Shown in pieces: positions 6,793 to 8,537 of a DNA stretch of 8,537 bases. The position numbers were made by a program, and so were the translations under genes. The stretch's first letter is position 1, and each line of letters opens with the position of its first letter. The notes below the pieces were generated by a model, which was given only the letters and a program-made list of their open reading frames with translations, was not told where the DNA came from and made no database searches. Source of the stretch: an uncultured Bulleidia sp. GTDB lineage: Bacteria > Bacillota_I > Bacilli_A > Erysipelotrichales > Erysipelotrichaceae. The stretch spans positions 1-8,537 of the forward strand of contig CAKVLT010000084.1 of assembly GCA_934757945.1 (NCBI GenBank). Direction: 5' to 3'.

Positions 6793-7647
6793 TTATATTT
6801 TAGGCTGATATCTCATATCAGATACATTATAAACAGTGATAAAAGCTTTCGGATCAAGTGTATTGATAAAGTTCATCAGTTTCTGGTATTCGTTTTTATC
6901 TACAATAGTGATGATTTCATTATGTTTCTGCATGTTGTAAGCACCATAAGCTTCATAAATAGTCGCACCGCTATGTAATTCATGAATAATATATTCCCTG
7001 AGTTCCTCTTCTTTCTGAGTAATAATACAGACTCTCCGTTTAATATTATGTCCAAAAATAAACTGGTCCAGAACAATACCATTGAAGTATGTACCTAGAA
7101 TGCTTAACACTACAGTTTTTTTATCATAAACAAGTGCTGCTGACAAAGCCACACACATTCCGGACAAAGACATGGCTTTTCCAAGCTCCATATGCAGGTA
7201 TTTATTCATTATCTTTGCCACTATATCCAAACCACCGGAAGATGCATTTCTGTTAAACAGAATACTGAGTCCCACACTGACCACCAGTATATAACAAAGC
7301 ACATCCAGCTCCTGACTATTTGTCATAGAGACAAAATCCGGGAAGATTTTTTCAAATACTCCAAGAAATACTGGAAGCATGATACTGGTATAAACAGTTT
7401 TCACGCCAAATTCTTTCCCACAGGTGAAAAATCCAATAATCAGCAGTACTACGTTCAAAATCATGGTAATTACAGACAGAGGTAAAGGTATAAAGTTGGA
7501 AAGAACAATGCCCAAACCGGAAATACTGCTGACAGAAGTATGACTTGGCACCAGAAAAAAATAAACTGCAGCAGCAATGATAGCTACTGCCGCTGTAAGT
7601 ATCAGCCCTTCCATCATAATTGTTGTATACTTCAGTTGTTTTTTCAT
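6793..7647 (-). CDS. YitT-family membrane protein (DUF161 plus DUF2179)
   Basis: A 284-residue integral membrane protein, the normal size for the YitT family. Hydrophobic segments lie at about 14-33, 43-50 with 54-73, 82-97, 115-131 and 157-175. The family signature appears as FNRNASSGGLDIVAKI (131-146), comparable to the STGGTDIIAKI motif, then GTYFNGIVLDQFIFG (185-199). The C-terminal soluble domain (about 202-280, starting KRRVCIITQKEEEL) is the DUF2179/PII-like fold seen after the membrane part. Function in the family is not settled; transport is commonly supposed. The start at 7647 has AGGAGA about 9 bases upstream; an earlier in-frame ATG at 7680 lacks a site. A promoter is visible at 7726-7754 and the esterase gene follows. 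Confidence 0.9.
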   Translation of the reverse strand: MKKQLKYTTIMMEGLILTAAVAIIAAAVYFFLVPSHTSVSSISGLGIVLSNFIPLPLSVITMILNVVLLIIGFFTCGKEFGVKTVYTSIMLPVFLGVFEKIFPDFVSMTNSQELDVLCYILVVSVGLSILFNRNASSGGLDIVAKIMNKYLHMELGKAMSLSGMCVALSAALVYDKKTVVLSILGTYFNGIVLDQFIFGHNIKRRVCIITQKEEELREYIIHELHSGATIYEAYGAYNMQKHNEIITIVDKNEYQKLMNFINTLDPKAFITVYNVSDMRYQPKI

Positions 7648-7725
7648 AAAAATACATCTCCTGTAATATGCATCCTGCATCAGCTTTTTATTATCATACA
7701 GTTTCCAGCATTGTTAGCACAACAG

Positions 7726-7754
7726 AATTTAATGCATTATTTTAACCACGTCAA
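7726..7754 (-). promoter_or_regulatory. Promoter of the yitT-like/esterase operon
   Basis: On the minus strand TTGACG (7749-7754), a 17-base spacer and TAAATT (7726-7731) make a sigma-A type promoter, with five and four of six consensus matches. Transcription would start near 7719, about 70 bases before the yitT-like start. The -35 directly abuts the U-tract of the upstream terminator, so the operon is insulated from the leader transcript to its right. Confidence 0.5.
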
Positions 7755-7798
7755 AAAAATCTTTACCTGCCTCCAGCCAAGAGAGTAAAGTAAAGATT
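7751..7798 (-). terminator. Intrinsic terminator upstream of the yitT-like gene
   Basis: On the minus strand AATCTTTAC (7790-7798) and GTAAAGATT (7758-7766) form a 9-bp stem with a 23-base loop, followed by an unbroken run of T to 7753. There is no T-run in the plus direction, so it acts on minus-strand RNA. The stem is AT-rich and so only moderately stable. It would stop RNA from the leader at 7818-7972, or read-through from the XRE-type gene. Confidence 0.55.
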
Positions 7799-7817
7799 GC
7801 AAAAGTGTATATGTATT

Positions 7818-7894
7818 CTGCTTCTGTTAGCGTCTCTGTGATTTTTCAATAAGCAGTACTTACGTCTTTAAACATGGTAAAACTTCATAACTGC
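7818..7894 (-). promoter_or_regulatory. Attenuator-like leader with alternative hairpins
   Basis: Minus-strand RNA contains three ordered segments. Segment 1 is GCAGU (7890-7894), segment 2 is ACUGCUU (7851-7857) and segment 3 is AAGCAG (7818-7823). Segment 2 can pair with 1, enclosing a six-codon ORF, or with 3 (CUGCUU with AAGCAG, six pairs, extendable by GUA/UAC across a small bulge), but not with both. A ribosome on the short ORF would block the 1:2 hairpin and favour 2:3. This layout is typical of ribosome-controlled leaders such as those of inducible antibiotic-resistance genes. A terminator follows at 7751-7798. Pairings are read directly; the function is inferred. Confidence 0.4.
7868..7888 (-). 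CDS. Six-codon leader ORF (MKFYHV)
   Basis: ATG at 7888 is preceded by AGAGGG with a 5-base spacer, as good a ribosome site as those of real genes in the window, and reads M-K-F-Y-H-V followed by TAA. It lies inside the first hairpin of the leader. Such a short, well-initiated frame inside alternative RNA structure suggests a regulatory leader peptide. Chance occurrence is possible because a sequence this short has no coding statistics. Confidence 0.35.
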   Translation of the reverse strand: MKFYHV

Positions 7895-7920
7895 CCTCTT
7901 TTTAACTTGTCGGTATGCGA

Positions 7921-7937
7921 AAACATTTCAAATGTTT
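7921..7937. repeat. 17-bp palindrome at a predicted transcription start
   Basis: AAACATTT-C-AAATGTTT is perfectly symmetric around one base. It lies 7 bases downstream of the -10 candidate at 7944-7949, so it would cover the start site and the first bases of the leader RNA. It could be a repressor operator, or a short 5' hairpin in the RNA. It has no clear similarity to the palindrome in the XRE-type promoter (GAATA-C-TATTC). Confidence 0.45.
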
Positions 7938-7943
7938 CTTCAG

Positions 7944-7972
7944 TTTATAAGAACGCATCCATATGTTGCTAA
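7944..7972 (-). promoter_or_regulatory. Promoter candidate for the orphan leader transcript
   Basis: On the minus strand TTAGCA (7967-7972), a 17-base spacer and TATAAA (7944-7949) match four and five of six consensus positions. Predicted RNA would begin near 7937 at a perfect palindrome, contain the six-codon ORF and end at the terminator near 7753, giving a transcript of roughly 185 bases. Confidence 0.4.
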
Positions 7973-7990
7973 CTCTTCTTCATATCAAGA

Positions 7991-8021
7991 AAATAGAATT
8001 GAATATTTCAAAAACCTATTT
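7991..8021 (-). terminator. Weak nested hairpin after the XRE-type gene
   Basis: The minus strand reads AAATAG (8016-8021) and CTATTT (7991-7996), enclosing a second perfect inner stem TTGAA-ATA-TTCAA, followed by a short broken T stretch. It starts at the stop codon of the XRE-type gene. AT-rich and with a poor U-tract, it is at best a leaky terminator. Confidence 0.3.
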
Positions 8022-8454
8022 AATCATGTTCTTCAATGTATTGAAATACCATTTTGTCACTCATTGATTTTTTATACCGGCCAATACATACCATTATAAA
8101 TCCAACAATAATGCTGGCAGTTCTTACTGATGAATCTGGTGAAAAGAAGCAAGCCACAATAATTCCAGAACCTGCACCTATAAAAAAATCAATGATTGAT
8201 TTTTCTTTTTTTATTTTTCCCAATACTCTTTCTTTATCTATTGTCTTTACCATCTTTGAATCCTCCTTTAATAAGGTATCAAGAGAGACGTTAAACTGAT
8301 TGCTTATACTTACAAGAATTTGCAATTCAGGATAACTTTTCCCGTTCTCCCAGTTTGAAACAGTTTGTCGAGTCACATGGAACAATTTACCAAACTCCTC
8401 TTGTGTTAATTGATTTTCTTTCCGAATGTTCAATATTTGATTTCCTATATTCAT
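8020..8454 (-). CDS. XRE-family regulator with C-terminal membrane segments
   Basis: A 144-residue protein. Residues 4-62 are a Cro/C1-type helix-turn-helix domain (IRKENQLTQEEFGKLFHVTRQTVSNWENG, with helices about 17-37 and the usual SYPELQILVSISNQF continuation). A basic linker (65-86) is followed by two hydrophobic segments, about 87-104 (IIDFFIGAGSGIIVACFF) and 112-126 (TASIIVGFIMVCIGR), so the protein is probably membrane-anchored with the DNA-binding domain in the cytoplasm. ATG at 8454 follows AAGGAGG with a 10-base spacer. An in-frame extension to 8502 has no site and would cover the promoter. Proteins of this form often control neighbouring transporters or their own gene. The promoter palindrome supports autoregulation. 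Targets are unknown. Confidence 0.88.
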   Translation of the reverse strand: MNIGNQILNIRKENQLTQEEFGKLFHVTRQTVSNWENGKSYPELQILVSISNQFNVSLDTLLKEDSKMVKTIDKERVLGKIKKEKSIIDFFIGAGSGIIVACFFSPDSSVRTASIIVGFIMVCIGRYKKSMSDKMVFQYIEEHD

Positions 8455-8479
8455 ACTATTATGTCCTCCTTTCAATATT

Positions 8480-8508
8480 GTTATGCAAAGAATACTATTC
8501 AAAGTAAA
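8480..8508 (-). promoter_or_regulatory. Promoter with internal operator for the XRE-type gene
   Basis: On the minus strand TTTACT (8503-8508), a 17-base spacer and CATAAC (8480-8485) form a promoter 26 bases ahead of the start codon. The spacer contains the perfect 11-bp palindrome GAATA-G-TATTC (8490-8500), the position where a bound repressor would block polymerase. Autorepression is the natural reading but is inferred. Confidence 0.5.
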
Positions 8509-8537
8509 GCAATCATCTCATTACATTGCATATACAG

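Noticed and set aside
7853..7900. Plus-strand reading of the leader hairpin as a terminator (GCAGT...ACTGC then CCTCTTTTT)
   Set aside because: No plus-strand gene precedes it, the stem is only five pairs before a large internal loop, and the T-run is separated from the stem.
1..8537. CRISPR arrays, tRNA or rRNA genes, insertion sequence ends, integrase or prophage genes
   Set aside because: I saw no regularly spaced repeats, no cloverleaf-like tRNA sequence, no rRNA-like blocks and no transposase or integrase motifs.

Overview
The window is AT-rich DNA with strong Shine-Dalgarno sequences (AGGAGG-like), short intergenic gaps and gene families typical of low-GC Firmicutes. The small two-helix membrane protein, the signal-peptide plus four-helix membrane protein and the GH13_31 glucosidase/AraC pair suggest a gut Clostridia member, perhaps Lachnospiraceae. 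That placement is inference. No mobile-element genes, rRNA, tRNA or CRISPR array are visible.

Layout. (1) Positions 1-3035, all on the minus strand, read right to left: a flavodoxin-fold quinone/azo-reductase-like protein, a secreted-domain/four-TM protein of unknown function, a 54-residue two-TM protein, a GNAT acetyltransferase of the spermidine/diamine (BltD-like) type, and the decayed remnant of an erythromycin-esterase-family gene that runs off the left edge. The first three genes are closely spaced (41 and 21 bases) and look like one operon. The acetyltransferase follows 83 bases later, behind a leader that can fold in two mutually exclusive ways. (2) Positions 3036-3434 are a divergent intergenic region with a 20-bp dyad at a minus-strand promoter. 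(3) Positions 3435-6049, plus strand: an oligo-1,6-glucosidase (malL-type) and an AraC-family regulator overlapping by ATGA, closed by a 15-bp-stem terminator that is probably bidirectional. (4) Positions 6101-7647, minus strand: a YitT-family membrane protein followed by an alpha/beta hydrolase esterase, converging on the same terminator. (5) Positions 7655-8019 are a 365-base stretch with no full-length gene but dense regulatory structure: a promoter, a palindrome at the predicted start site, a six-codon ORF with a good Shine-Dalgarno, alternative hairpins and a terminator, then a separate promoter for the yitT-like gene. (6) Positions 8020-8454, minus strand: an XRE-type regulator with two C-terminal membrane segments and a palindrome inside its own promoter.

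Functional picture: the glucosidase hydrolyses short alpha-1,6-linked glucosides inside the cell and its coupled regulator probably senses a related sugar. The minus-strand modules are small membrane, redox and acetylation functions. The most notable items are the orphan attenuator-like leader at about 7751-7972, the decayed esterase, the two-state leader before the acetyltransferase, and the two neighbouring membrane proteins of unknown function. I see no clear new defence or biosynthetic system.
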